A DNA stretch of 24,315 bases from assembly GCA_009760855.2 (NCBI GenBank), contig WPIO01000570.1:1-24315 (forward strand), given 5' to 3'. Positions 11,535 to 23,213 of this stretch are shown piece by piece. Each line of letters begins with the position of its first letter. The stretch's first letter is position 1. This DNA is from Cristatella mucedo (Eukaryota; Bryozoa; Phylactolaemata; Cristatellidae). Made by a program: the position numbers and the translations under genes. Below the pieces are notes generated by a model that ran no database searches, was not told where the DNA came from, and was given only the letters and a program-made list of their open reading frames with translations.

Positions 11535-11940
11535 CAGTCAGCGCACGCTCCGACATGCAGATTTGAAGTTTCTAGATATTCCGCGATCTACTCTGAACTC
11601 GTGCGAAACGTGTTATTTACGTGCGAAATGCATTAAACATGGTGCAGCACTCTGCTGCCAGTCACCACACGCTCCGAATGAACATTTGAAGTGTCTACAT
11701 ATTCCGCGATCTGCTGCGAACTCGTGCGAAACGTGTTATTTACGTGCGAAATGCTTTAAACATGGTGCAGCACTCTGCTGCCAGCCAGCGCACGCTCCGA
11801 TATGTAGATTCGAAGTTTCTACATATTCCGCGATCTGCTGCGAACTCGTGCGAAACGTGTTATTTACGTGCGAAATGCTTCAAAACATGGTGCAGCACTT
11901 TGTTGCCAGCCAGTGCACGCTCCGACATGCAGATTTAAAG
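11535..11940. repeat. Island of degenerate monomers inside the type A block
   Basis: Two neighbouring units and a third one further on differ at many sites from the flanking type A units. One has CCAGTCAGCG, CATGCAGATTTGAAG, TCTAGATATT and the unusual GATCTACTCTGAACTC. The next has CCAGTCACCACACG and CCGAATGAACATTTG followed by GTGTCTACAT, not seen elsewhere in the window. The third, after an ordinary unit, has GCACTTTGTTGCC, CCAGTGCACG and CATGCAGATTTAAAG. They look like remnants of older array, or conversion patches from a divergent array. Confidence 0.75.
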
Positions 11941-12360
11941 TTTCTACATATTCCGCGATCTGCTGCGAACTCGTGCGAAACGTGTTATTTACGTGCGAAA
12001 TGCTTTAAACATGGTGCAGCACTCTGCTGCCAGCCAGCGCACGCTCCGATATGTAGATTCGAAGTTTCTACATATTCCGCGATCTGCTGCGAACTCGTGC
12101 GAAACGTGTTATTTACGTGCGAAATGCTTTAAACATGGTGCAGCACTCTGCTGCCAGCCAGCGCACGCTCCGATATGTAGATTCGAAGTTTCTACATATT
12201 CCGCGATCTGCTGCGAACTCGTGCGAAACGTGTTATTTACGTGCGAAATGCTTTAAACATGGTGCAGCACTCTGCTGCCAGCCAGCACACGCTCCGATAT
12301 GTAGATTCGAACTTTCTACATATTCCGCGATCTGCTGCGAACTCGTGCGAAACGTGTTAT

Positions 12361-13660
12361 TTGAGTGCGAAATGCTTAAAACAAGGTGCAGCACTCTGCT
12401 GCCAGCCAGTACACGCTCCGAATGTAGATTTGAAGTTTCTACATATTCCGCGATCTGCTGCGAACTCGTGCGAAACGTGTTATTTACGTGCGAAATGCTT
12501 TAAACATGGTGCAGCACTCTGCTGCCAGCCAGCGCACGCTCCGATATGTAGATTCGAACTTTCTAGATATTCCGCGATCTGCTGCGAACTCGTGCGAAAT
12601 GTGTTATTTACGTGCGAAATGCTTAAAACAAGGTGCAGCACTCTGCTGCCAGCCAGCGCACGCTCCGAAATGTAGATTTGAAGTTTTTACATATTCCGCG
12701 ATCTGCTGCGAACTTGTGCGAAACGTGTTATTTACGTGCGAAATGCTTTAAACATGGTGCAGCACTCTGCTGCCAGCCAGCACACGCTCCGATATGTAGA
12801 TTCGAAGTTTCTACATATTCCGCGATCTGCTGCGAACTCGTGCGAAATGTGTTATTTACGTGCGAAATGCTTTAAACATGGTGCAGCACTCTGCTGCCAG
12901 CCAGCGCACGCTCCGATATGTAGATTCGAAGTTTCTACATATTCCGCGATCTGCTGCGAAGTAGTGCGAAACGTGTTATTTACGTGCGAAATGCTTTAAA
13001 CTAGGTGCAGCACTCTGCTGCCAGCCAGCGCACGCTCCGATATGTAGATTCGATGTTTCTACATATTCCGCGATCTGCTGCGAACTCGTGCGAAACGTGT
13101 TATTTACGTGCGAAATGCTTTAAACATGGTGCAGCTCTACTCTGCTGCCAGCCAGCGCACGCTCCGATATGTAGATTCGAACTTTCTACATATTCCGCGA
13201 TCTGCTGCGAACTCGTGCGAAACGTGTTATTTACGTGCGAAATGCTTTAAACAAGGTGCAGCACTCTGCTGCCAGCCAGCGCACGCTCCGAAATGTAGAT
13301 TTGAAGTTTCTACATATTCCGCGATCTGCTGCGAACTCGTGCGAAACGTGTTATTTACGTGCGAAATGCTTTAAACATGGTGCAGCACTCTGCTGCCAGC
13401 CAGCACACGCTCCGACATGCAGATTTGAACTTTCTAGATATTTAGCGATCTGCTGCAAACTCGTGCGAAATGTGTTATTCGAGTGCGAAATGCTCAAAAC
13501 AAGGTGCAGCACTCTGCTGCCAGCCAGCGCACGCTCCGAAATGTAGATTTGAAGTTTTTACATATTCCGTGATCTGCTGCGATTTTGTGCGAAACGTGTT
13601 ATTTACGTGCGAAATGCTTTAAACATGGTGCAGCACTCTGCTGCCAGCCAGCACACGCTC
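12361..13660. repeat. Mixed A/B/C block, centre
   Basis: B- and C-like units alternate with A units. B-like features are at about 12361 (TTGAGTGCG), 12556 (GAACTTTCTAGATATT) and 13410-13500 (CATGCAGATTTGAAC, TATTTAGCG, TTATTCGAG, ATGCTCAAAAC). C-like units follow at about 12420, 12668 and 13540. The segment 13410-13610 is nearly the same as 3107-3306, including TTACATATTCCGTGATC and CTGCGATTTTGTGCG, about 83 units away. Confidence 0.8.
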
Positions 13661-15090
13661 CGATATGTAGATTCGATGTTTCTACATATTCCGCGATCTG
13701 CTGCGAACTCGTGCGAAACGTGTTATTTACGTGCGAAATGCTTTAAACATGGTGCAGCACTCTGCTGCCAGCCAGCGCACGCTCCGATATGTAGATTCGA
13801 AGTTTCTACATATTCCGCGATCTGCTGCGAACTCGTGCGAAACGTTTTATTTACGTGCGAAATGCTTTAAACATGGTGCAGCACTCTGCTGCCAGCCAGC
13901 GCACGCTCCGATATGTAGATTCGAAGTTTCTACATATTTCCGCGATCTGCTGCGAACTCGTGCGAAACGTGTTATTTACGTGCGAAATGCTTTAAAAACA
14001 TGGTGCAGCACTCTGCTGCCAGCCAGCGCACGCTCCGATATGTAGATTCGGAGTTTCTACATATTCCGCGATCTGCTGCGAACTCGTGCGAAACGTGTTA
14101 TTTACGTGCGAAATGCTTTAAACATGGTGCAGCACTCTGCTGCCAGCCAGCACACGCTCCGATATGCAGATTCGAAGTTTCTACATATTCCGCGATCTGC
14201 TGCGAACTCGTGCGAAATGTGTTATTTACGTGCGAAATGCTTTAAAACAAGGTGCAGCACTCTGCTGCCAGCCAGCGCACGCTCCGATATGTAGATTTGA
14301 AGTTTCTACATATTCCGCGATCTGCTGCGAACTCGTGCGAAACGTGTTATTTACGTGCGAAATGCTTTAAAACATAGGTGCAGCACTCTGCCGCGAACTG
14401 GTGCGAAACGTGTTTTTACGTGCGAAATGCTTTAAACAAGGTGCAGCACTCTGCTGCCAGCCAGCGCACGCTCCGAAATGTAGATTTGAAGTTTCTACAT
14501 ATTCCGCGATCTGCTGCGAACTCGTGCGAAACGTGTTATTTACGTGCGAAATGCTTTAAACATGGTGCAGCACTCTGCTGCCAGCCAGCGCACGCTCCGA
14601 TATGTAGATTCGAAGTTTCTACATATTCCGCGATCTGCTGCGAACTCGTGCGAAACGTGTTATTTACGTGCGAAATGCTTTAAACATGGTGCTGCACTCT
14701 GCTGCCAGCCAGAGCACGCTCCGATATGTAGATTCGAAGTTTCTACATATTCCGCGATTTGCTGCGAAGTAGTGCGAAACGTGTTATTTACGTGCGAAAT
14801 GCTTTAAACATGGTGCAGCACTCTGCTGCCAGCCAGCGCACGCTCCGATATGTAGATTTTGAAGTTTCTACATATTCCGCGATCTGCTGCGAACTCGTGC
14901 GAAACGTGTTATTTACGTGCGAAATGCTTTAAACATGGTGCAGCACTCTGCTGCCAGCCAGCACACGCTCCGATATGTAGATTCGATGTTTCTACATATT
15001 CCGCGATCTGCTGCGAACTCGTGCGAAACGTGTTATTTACGTGCGAAATGCTTTAAACATGGTGCAGCACTCTGCTGCCAGCCAGCGCAC
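13661..15090. repeat. Mostly type A block, centre-right
   Basis: About 12 units near the consensus, with one truncated unit near 14391 and a C-like unit at about 14475. Some units carry one-base homopolymer insertions. No gene or other element is seen. Confidence 0.75.
14378..14440. repeat. Truncated monomer (63 bp)
   Basis: The sequence passes from GCAGCACTCTGC straight to CGCGAACTGGTGCG, so about 61 bp are missing. The break lies in the right arm of the GCAGCA/TGCTGC hairpin. Confidence 0.8.
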
Positions 15091-16180
15091 GCTCCGACAT
15101 GCAGATTTGAAGTTTCTAGATATTCCGCGATCTGCTGCGAACTCGTGCGAAATGTGTTATTCGAGTGCGAAATGCTCAAAAAACAAGGTGCAGCACTCTG
15201 CTGCCAGCCAGCGCACGCTCCGAAATGTAGATTTGAAGTTTCTACATATTCCGCGATCTGCTGCGAACTCGTGCGAAACGTGTTATTTACGTGCGAAATG
15301 CTTTAAACATGGTGCAGCACTCTGCTGCCAGCCAGCACACGCTCCGATATGTAGATTCGAAGTTTCTACATATTCCGCGATCTGCTGCGAAGTCGTGCGA
15401 AACGTGTTATTTACGTGCGAAATGCTTTAAACATGGTGCAGCACTCTGCTGCCAGCCAGCGCACGCTCCGACATGCAGATTTGAAGTTTCTACATATTCA
15501 GCGATCTGCTGCGAAACTCGTGCGAAATGTGTTATTTACGTGCGAAATGCTTTAAACAAGGTGCAGCACTCTGCTGCCAGCCAGCGCACGCTCCGATATG
15601 TAGATTCGAAGTTTCTACATATTCCGCGATCTGCTGCGAACTCGTGCGAAACGTGTTATTTACGTGCGAAATGCTTTAAACATGGTGCAGCACTCTGCTG
15701 CCAGCCAGCACACGCTCCGATATGTAGATTCGAAGTTTCTACATATTCCGCGATCTGCTGCGAACTCGTGCGAAACGTGTTATTTACGTGCGAAATGCTT
15801 TAAACATGGTGCGGCACTCTGCTGCCAGCCAGCCACGCTCCGATATGTAGATTTAAAAGTTTCTACATATTCCGCGATCTGCTGCGAACTCGTGCGAAAC
15901 GTGTTATTTACGTGCGAAATGCTTTAAACAAGGTGCAGCACTCTGCTGCCAGCCAGCGCACGCTCCGAAATGTAGATTTGAAGTTTCTACATATTCCGCG
16001 ATCTGCTGCGAACTCGTGCGAAATGTGTTATTTACGTGCGAAATGCTTTAAACATGGTGCAGCACTCTGCTGCCAGCCAGCGCACGCTCCGATATGTAGA
16101 TTCGAAGTTTCTACATATTCCGCGATCTGCTGCGAACTCGTGCGAAACGTGTTATTTACGTGCGAAATGCTTTAAACATG

Positions 16181-16232
16181 GTGCAGCACTTGTGCGAAAC
16201 GTGTTATTTACGTGCGAAATGCTTTAAACATG
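16181..16232. repeat. Truncated monomer (52 bp)
   Basis: GCAGCACT is joined directly to TGTGCGAAACGTG, so about 72 bp are missing. The break is in the loop of the GCAGCA/TGCTGC hairpin. Confidence 0.8.
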
Positions 16233-16459
16233 GTGCAGCACTCTGCTGCCAGCCAGCACACGCTCCGACATGCAGATTTGAAGTTTCTAGAATATTCCGC
16301 GATCTGCTGCGAACTCGTGCGAAATGTTTTATTTACGTGCGAAATGCTTTAAACATGGTGCAGCAGCTGCCAGCCAGCGGACGCTCCGATATGTAGATTT
16401 GAAGTTTCTACATATTCCGCGATCTGCTGCAAACTCGTGCGAAATGTGTTATTTACGTG

Positions 16460-18480
16460 CGAAATGCTTTAAACATGGTGCAGCACTCTGCTGCCAGCCA
16501 GCGCACGCTCCGACATGTAGATTTGAAGTTTCTACATATTCAGCGATCTGCTGCGAACTCGTGCGAAACGTGTTATTTACGTGCGAAATGCTTTAAACAA
16601 GGTGCAGCACTCTGCTGCCAGCCAGCGCACGCTCCGATATGTAGATTCGAAGTTTCTACATATTCCGCGATCTGCTGCGAACTCGTGCGAAACGTGTTAT
16701 TTACGTGCGAAATGCTTAAAACATGGTGCAGCACTCTGCTGCCAGCCAGCACACGCTCCGATATGTAGATTCGAAGTTTCTACATATTCCGCGATCTGCT
16801 GCGAACTCGTGCAAAACGTGTTATTTACGTGCGAAATGCTTTAAACAAGGTGCAGCACACTGCTGCCAGCAAGTGCACGCTCCGACATGCAGATTTAAAG
16901 TTTCTACATATTCAGCGATCTGCTGCGAACTCGTGCGAAACGTGTTATTTACGTGCGAAATGCTTTAAACGTGGTGCAGCAGTCTGCTGCTAGCCAGTGC
17001 ACGCTCCGACATGCAGATATGAAGTTTCTAGATATTCCGCGATCTGCTGCGAACTCGTGCGAAATGTGTTATTCGAGTCCGAAATGCTCAAAACAAGGTA
17101 CAGCACTCTGCTGCCAGCCAGAGCACGCTCTGAAATGTAGATTTGAAGTTTTACCATATTCCGCGATCTCCTGCGAACTTGTGCGAAACGTGTTATTTAC
17201 GTGCGAAATGCTTTAAACATGGTACAGCACTCTGCTGCTAGCCAGCGCACGCTTCGATATGTAGATTTAAACTTTCTAGATATTCCGCGATCTGCTGCAA
17301 ACTCGTGCGAAATGTATTATTCGAGTGCGAAATGCTCAAAACAAGGTGCAGCACTTTTCTGCCAGCCAGCGCACGCTCCTAAATGTAGATTTGAAGTTTT
17401 TACATATTCCGTGATCTGCTGCGATTTTGTGCGAAACGTGTTATTTACGTGCGAAATGCTTTAAACATGGTGCTGCACTCTGCTGCCAGCCAGCCCAAGC
17501 TTCGATATGTAGACTTTCAGTTTCTACATATTCCGCGATCGGCTGCGAAATTGTGCGAAACGTGTTATTTACGTGCGAAATGCTTTATACATGGTGCAGC
17601 ACTCTGCTGCCAGCCAGCACACGCTACGAAACGCAGATTTAAACTTTCTAGATATTCCGCGATCTCCTGCGAACTCGTGCGAAATGTGTTATTCGAGTGC
17701 GAAATGCTCAAAACAAGGTGCAGCAGTCTGCTGCCAGCCATCGCACGCTCCTAAATGTGGATTTGAAGTTTCTACATATTCCGCGAGCTGCTGCGAACTT
17801 CCGCGAAACGTGTTATTTACGTGTGAAATGCTTTAAACATGGTGCAGCACTCTGCTGCCAGCCAGCACACGCTCCGACATGCAGATTCGATGTTTCTACA
17901 TATTCCGCGATCTGCTGCGAACTCGTGCGAAATGTGTTATTTACGTGCGAAATGCTTTAAACATGGTGCAGCACTCTGCTGCCAGCCAGCGCACGCTCCG
18001 ATATGTAGATTCGAAGTTTCTACATATTCCGCGATCTGCTGCGAACTCGTGCGAAACGTGTTATTTACGTGCGAAATGCTTTAAACATGGTGCAGCACTC
18101 TGCTGCCAGCCAGCGCACGCTCCGATATGTAGATTCGATGTTTCTACATATTCCGCGATCTGCTGCGAACTCGTGCGAAACGTGTTATTTACGTGCGAAA
18201 TGCTTTAAACATGGTGCATCACTTTGCTGCCAGCCAGCACACGCTCCGACATGCAGATTTGAACTTTCTAGATATTTAGCGATCTGCTGCGAACTCGTGC
18301 GAAATGTGTTATTCGAGTGCGAAATGCTCAAAACAAGGTGCAGCACTCTGCTGCCAGCCAGTGCACGCTCCTAAATGTAGATTTGAAGTTTCTACATATT
18401 CCGCGATCTGCTACGAACTCGTGCGAAACGTGTTATTTACGTGCGAAATGCTTTAAACATGGTGCAGCACTCTGCTGCCA
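16460..18480. repeat. Long-range duplication, copy 1 (about 2 kb)
   Basis: This segment matches 21178-23198 at a constant offset of 4718 bp. The similarity is strongest from about 16811, where both copies have GTGCAAAACGTG. Shared rare markers in the same order include GCAGCACACTGCTGCC, CAGCAAGTGCACG, CAGATATGAAG, CGAGTCCGAAATG, TTACCATATTCC, CTGCGATTTTGTGCG, GATCGGCTGCG, CGAAACGCAGATTTAAAC, GCGAGCTGCTGCG and CTTCCGCGAAACG. About 16 consecutive units are involved. Confidence 0.85.
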
Positions 18481-19117
18481 GCCAGCACACGCTCCTATAT
18501 GTAGATTCGAAGTTTCTACATTTTCCGCGATCTCCTGCGAACTCGTGCGAAACGTGTTATTTACGTGCGAAATGCTTTAAACAAGGTGCAGCACACTGCT
18601 GCCAGCAAGTGCACGCTCCGACATGCAGATTTAAAGTTTCTACTTATTCAGCGATCTGCTGCGAACTCGTGCGAAACGTGTTATTTACGTGCGAAATGCT
18701 TTAAACATGGTGCAGCACTCTGCTGCCAGTCAGCGCTCGCTCCGACATGCAGATTTGAAGTTTCTACATATTCCGCGATCTGCTGCGAACTCGTGCGAAA
18801 TGTATTATTCGAGTGCGAAATGCTCAAAACAAGGTGCAGCACTCTGCTGCCAGTCAGAGCACGCTCTAAAATGTAGATTTGAAGTTTTACCATATTCCGC
18901 GATCTGCTGCGAACTTGTGCGAAACGTGTTATTTACGTGCGAAATGCTTTAAACAAGGTGCAGCACTCTGCTGCCAGCCAGCGCACGCTCCGATATGTAG
19001 ATTCGAAGTTTCTACATATTCCGCGATCTGCTGCGAACTCGTGCAAAACGTGTTATTTACGTGCGAAATGCTTTAAACATGGTGCAGCACTCTGCTGCCA
19101 GCCAGCACACGCTCCGA

Positions 19118-19241
19118 CATGCAGATTTGAACTTTCTAGATATTCCGCGATCTGCTGCAAACTCGTGCGAAATGTATTATTCGAGTGCGAAATGCTCAAA
19201 ACAAGGTGCAGCACTCTTCTGCCAGCCAGCGCACGCTCCTA
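19118..19241 (+). repeat. Representative divergent monomer (type B)
   Basis: This 124-bp unit shows the linked B markers: CATGCAGATTTGAAC for TATGTAGATTCGAAG, TCTAGATATT for TCTACATATT, CTGCAAACTC, AAATGTATTATTCGAG for AAACGTGTTATTTACG, and ATGCTCAAAACAAGG for ATGCTTTAAACATGG. The 9-bp dyad is lost, while the GCAGCA/TGCTGC hairpin is mostly kept (here the right arm is CTTCTGC). It ends in CGCACGCTCCTA and is followed by a type C unit. Confidence 0.85.
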
Positions 19242-19365
19242 AATGTAGATTTGAAGTTTCTACATATTCCGCGATCTGCTGCGAACTTGTGCGAAACGTG
19301 TTATTTACGTGCGAAATGCTTTAAACATGGTGCAGCACTCTGCTGCCAGCCAGCCCACGCTCCGA
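19242..19365 (+). repeat. Representative divergent monomer (type C)
   Basis: This unit follows a type B unit. It begins AATGTAGATTTGAAG (the preceding bases are CCTA rather than CCGA) and has CGAACTTGTGCG in place of CGAACTCGTGCG. The rest matches type A, with CCAGCCCACG at its end. B followed by C is the usual order in the mosaic parts, so a B-C pair behaves as a dimeric sub-unit within the array. Confidence 0.75.
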
Positions 19366-21177
19366 TATGTAGATTTTCAGTTTCTACATATTCCGCGATC
19401 TGCTGCGAACTCGTGCGAAACGTGTTATTTTTACGTGCGAAATGCTTTAAACATGGTGCAGCACTCTGCTGCCAGCCAGCGCACGCGCTCCGATATGTAG
19501 ATTCGAAGTTTCTACATATTCCGCGATCTGCTGCGAACTCGTGCGAAACGTGTTATTTACGTGCGAAATGCTTTAAACATGGTGCAGCACTCTGCTGCCA
19601 GCCAGCGCACGCTCCGATATGTAGATTCGAAGTTTCTACATATTCCGCGATCTGCTGCGAACTCGTGCGAAACGTGTTATTTACGTGCGAAATGCTTTAA
19701 ACATGGTGCAGCACTCTGCTGCCAGCCAGCACACGCTCCGATATGTAGATTTCAGTTTCTACATATTCCGCGATCGGCTGCGAAATTGTGCGAAACGTGT
19801 TATTTACGTGCGAAATGCTTTAAACATGGTGCAGCACTCTGCTGCCAGCCAGCACACGCTACGAAACGCAGATTTAAACTTTCTAGATATTCCGCGATCT
19901 GCTGCGAACTCGTGCGAAATGTGTTATTTACGTGCGAAATGCTTTAAACTAGGTTCAGCACTCTGCTGCCAGCCATCGCACGCTCCTAAATGTGGATTTA
20001 AAGTTTCTACATATTCCGCGATCTGCTGCGAACTCGTGCGAAACGTGTTATTTACGTGCGAAATGCTTTAAACATGGTGCAGCACTCTGCTGCCAGCCAG
20101 CACACGCTCCGATATGTAGATTCGATGTTTCTACATATTCCGCGATCTGCTGCGAACTCGTGCGAAATGTGTTATTTACGTGCGAAATGCTTTAAACAAG
20201 ATACAGCACTCTGCTGCCAGCCAGCGCACGCTCCGAAATGTAGATTTGAAGTTTCTACATATTCCGCGATCTGCTGCGAACTCGTGCGAAACGTGTTATT
20301 TACGTGCGAAATGCTTTAAACAAGGTGCAGCACTCTGCTGCCAGCCAGCGCACGCTCCGACATGCAGATATGAAGTTTCTACATATTCCGCGATTTGCTG
20401 CGAACTCGTGCGAAACGTGTTATTTACGTGCGAAATGCTTTAAACAAGGTGCAGCACTCTGCTGCCAGCCAGCTCACGCTCCGACATGCAGATTCGAAGT
20501 TTCTAGATATTCCGCGATCTGCTGCGAACTCGTGCGAAATGTGTTATTCGAGTGCGAAATGCTCAAAAACAAGGTGCAGCACTCTGCTGCCAGCCAGCGC
20601 ACGCTCCGAAATGTAGATTTGAAGTTTTTCTACATATTCCGCGATCTGCTGCGAACTCGTGCGAAACGTGTTATTTACGTGCGAAATGCTTTAAACATGG
20701 TGCAGCACTCTGCTGCCAGCCAGCACACGCTCCGATATGTAGATTCGAAGTTTCTACATATTCCGCGATCTGCTGCGAACTCGTGCGAAACGTGTTATTT
20801 ACGTGCGAAATGCTTTAAACATGGTGCAGCACTCTGCTGCCAGCCAGCACACGCTCCGACATGCAGATTCTAACTTTCTAGATATTTAGCGATCTGCTGC
20901 GAACTCGTGCGAAATGTGTTATTCGAGTGCGAAATGCTTAAAACAAGGTACAGCACTCTGCTGCCAGCCAGCGCACGCTCCGAAATGTAGATTTGAAGTT
21001 TCTACATATTCCGCGATCTGCTGCGAACTTGTGCGAAACGTGTTATTTACGTGCGAAATGCTTTAAACAAGGTGCAGCACTCTGCTGCCAGCCAGGACAC
21101 GCTCCGACATGCAGATTTGAACTTTCTAGATATTCCGTGATCTGCTGGCAACTCGTGCGAAATGTGTTATTTACGTG

Positions 21178-23198
21178 CGAAATGCTTGAAACAAGGTGCA
21201 GCACTCTGCTGCCAGCCAGCGCACGCTCCGACATGCAGATTTGAAGTTTGTAGATATTCAGCGATCTGCTGCGAACTCGTGCGAAATGTGTTATTTACGT
21301 GCGAAATGCTTTAAACAAGGTGCAGCACTCTGCTGCCAGCCAGCGGACGCTCCGATATGTAGATTTGAAGTTTCTACATATTCCGTGATCTGCTGCGAAC
21401 TCGTGCGAAACGTGTTATTTACGTGCGAAATGCTTAAAACATGGTGCAGCACTCTGCTGCTAGCCAGCACACGCTCCGACATGCAGATTTGAACTTTCTA
21501 GATATTCCGCGATCTGCTGCGAACTCGTGCAAAACGTGTTATTTACGTGCGAAATGCTTTAAACAAGGTGCAGCACACTGCTGCCAGCAAGTGCACGCTC
21601 CGACATGCAGATTTAAAGTTTCTACATATTCAGCGATCTGCTGCGAACTCGTGCGAAACGTGTTATTTACGCCCAAAGTGCTTTAAACGTGGTGCAGCAG
21701 TCTGCTGCTAGCCAGGGCACGCTCCGACATGCAGATATGAAGTTTCTAGATATTCCGCGATCTGCTGCGAACTCGTGCGAAATGTGTTATTCGAGTCCGA
21801 AATGCTCAAAACAAGGTACAGCACTCTGCTGCCAGCCAGAGCACGCTCTGAAATGTAGATTTGAAGTTTTACCATATTCCGCGATCTCCTGCGAACTTGT
21901 GCGAAACGTGTTATTTACGTGCGAAATGCTTTAAACATGGTGCAGCACTCTGCTGCCAGCCAGCGCACGCTCCGATATGTAGATTTAAACTTTCTAGATA
22001 TTCCGCGATCTGCTGCAAACTCGTGCGAAATGTATTATTCGAGTGCGAAATGCTCAAAACAAGGTGCAGCACTTTTCTGCCAGCCAGCGCACGCTCCTAA
22101 ATGTAGATTTGAAGTTTTTACATATTCCGTGATCTGCTGCGATTTTGTGCGAAACGTGTTATTTACGTGCGAAATGCTTTAAACATGGTGCATCACTCTG
22201 CTGCCAGCCAGCCCACGCTTCGATATGTAGACTTTCAGTTTCTACATATTCCGCGATCGGCTGCGAAATTGTGCGAAACGTGTTATTTACGTGCGAAATG
22301 CTTTATACATGGTGCAGCACTCTGCTGCCAGCCAGCACACGCTACGAAACGCAGATTTAAACTTTCTAGATATTCCGCGATCTCCTGCGAACTCGTGCGA
22401 AATGTGTTATTCGAGTGCGAAATGCTCAAAACAAGGTGCAGCAGTCTGCTGCCAGCCATCGCACGCTCCTAAATGTGGATTTGAAGTTTCTACATATTCC
22501 GCGAGCTGCTGCGAACTTCCGCGAAACGTGTTATTTACGTGTGAAATGCTTTAAACATGGTGCAGCACTCTGCTGCCAGCCAGCACACGCTCCGATATGT
22601 AGATTCGATGTTTCTACATATTCCGCGATCTGCTGCGAACTCGTGCGAAATGTGTTATTTACGTGCGAAATGCTTTAAACATGGTGCAGCACTCTGCTGC
22701 CAGCCAGCGCACGCTCCGATATGTAGATTCGAAGTTTCTACATATTCCGCGATCTGCTGCGAACTCGTGCGAAACGTGTTATTTACGCCCGAAGTGCTTT
22801 AAACGTGGTGCAGCACTCTGCTGCCAGCCAGCGCATGCTCCGATATGTAGATTCGATGTTTCTACATATTCCGCGATCTGCTGCGAACTCGTGCGAAACG
22901 TGTTATTTACGTGCGAAATGCTTTAAACATGGTGCATCACTTTGCTGCCAGCCAGCACACGCTCCGACATGCAGATTTGAACTTTCTAGATATTTAGCGA
23001 TCTGCTGCGAACTCGTGCGAAATGTGTTATTCGAGTGCGAAATCTCAAAACAAGGTGCAGCACTCTGCTGCCAGCCAGTGCATGCTCCTAAATGTAGATT
23101 TGAAGTTTCTACATATTCCGCGATCTGCTACGAACTCGTGCGAAACGTGTCATTTACGTGCGAAATGCTTTAAACATGGTGCAGCACTCTGCTGCCAG
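21178..23198. repeat. Long-range duplication, copy 2 (about 2 kb)
   Basis: Partner of 16460-18480 at offset 4718 bp, with the same rare markers in the same order. Differences are few: for example this copy has TTTACGCCCAAAGTGC near 21668 and TTTACGCCCGAAGTGC near 22785 where copy 1 has the normal TTTACGTGCGAAATGC. Collinearity ends at an aberrant junction at about 23201, after which the offset to the copy 1 side changes to 4380 bp for about 240 bp. Confidence 0.85.
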
Positions 23199-23213
23199 CC
23201 AGCTCAAAACAAG
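23179..23213. repeat. 35-bp monomer stub at a deletion junction
   Basis: The distance between consecutive GTGCAG/GTACAG landmarks is 35 bp here instead of 124. Sequence runs CCAGCCAGC and then directly CTCAAAACAAGG, which belongs about 89 bp further on in a later unit. Compared with copy 1 of the long duplication, 337 bp are missing (two units plus 89 bp). AGC/GC at the joint is present on both sides, so end joining at microhomology or unequal slippage are both possible. Confidence 0.8.

Larger units (their letters stand above)
3301..12360. repeat. Long mostly type A block
   Basis: About 73 units close to the consensus. Substitutions are few, but between about 4800 and 11250 roughly half of the units are not exactly 124 bp because of 1-5 base insertions, a few deletions and truncated units. 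A run of regular 124-bp units lies at about 8117-8737. Scattered single units carry CATGCAGATT (near 6271 and 7176). No gene, RNA gene or inserted element interrupts the block. Confidence 0.85.
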
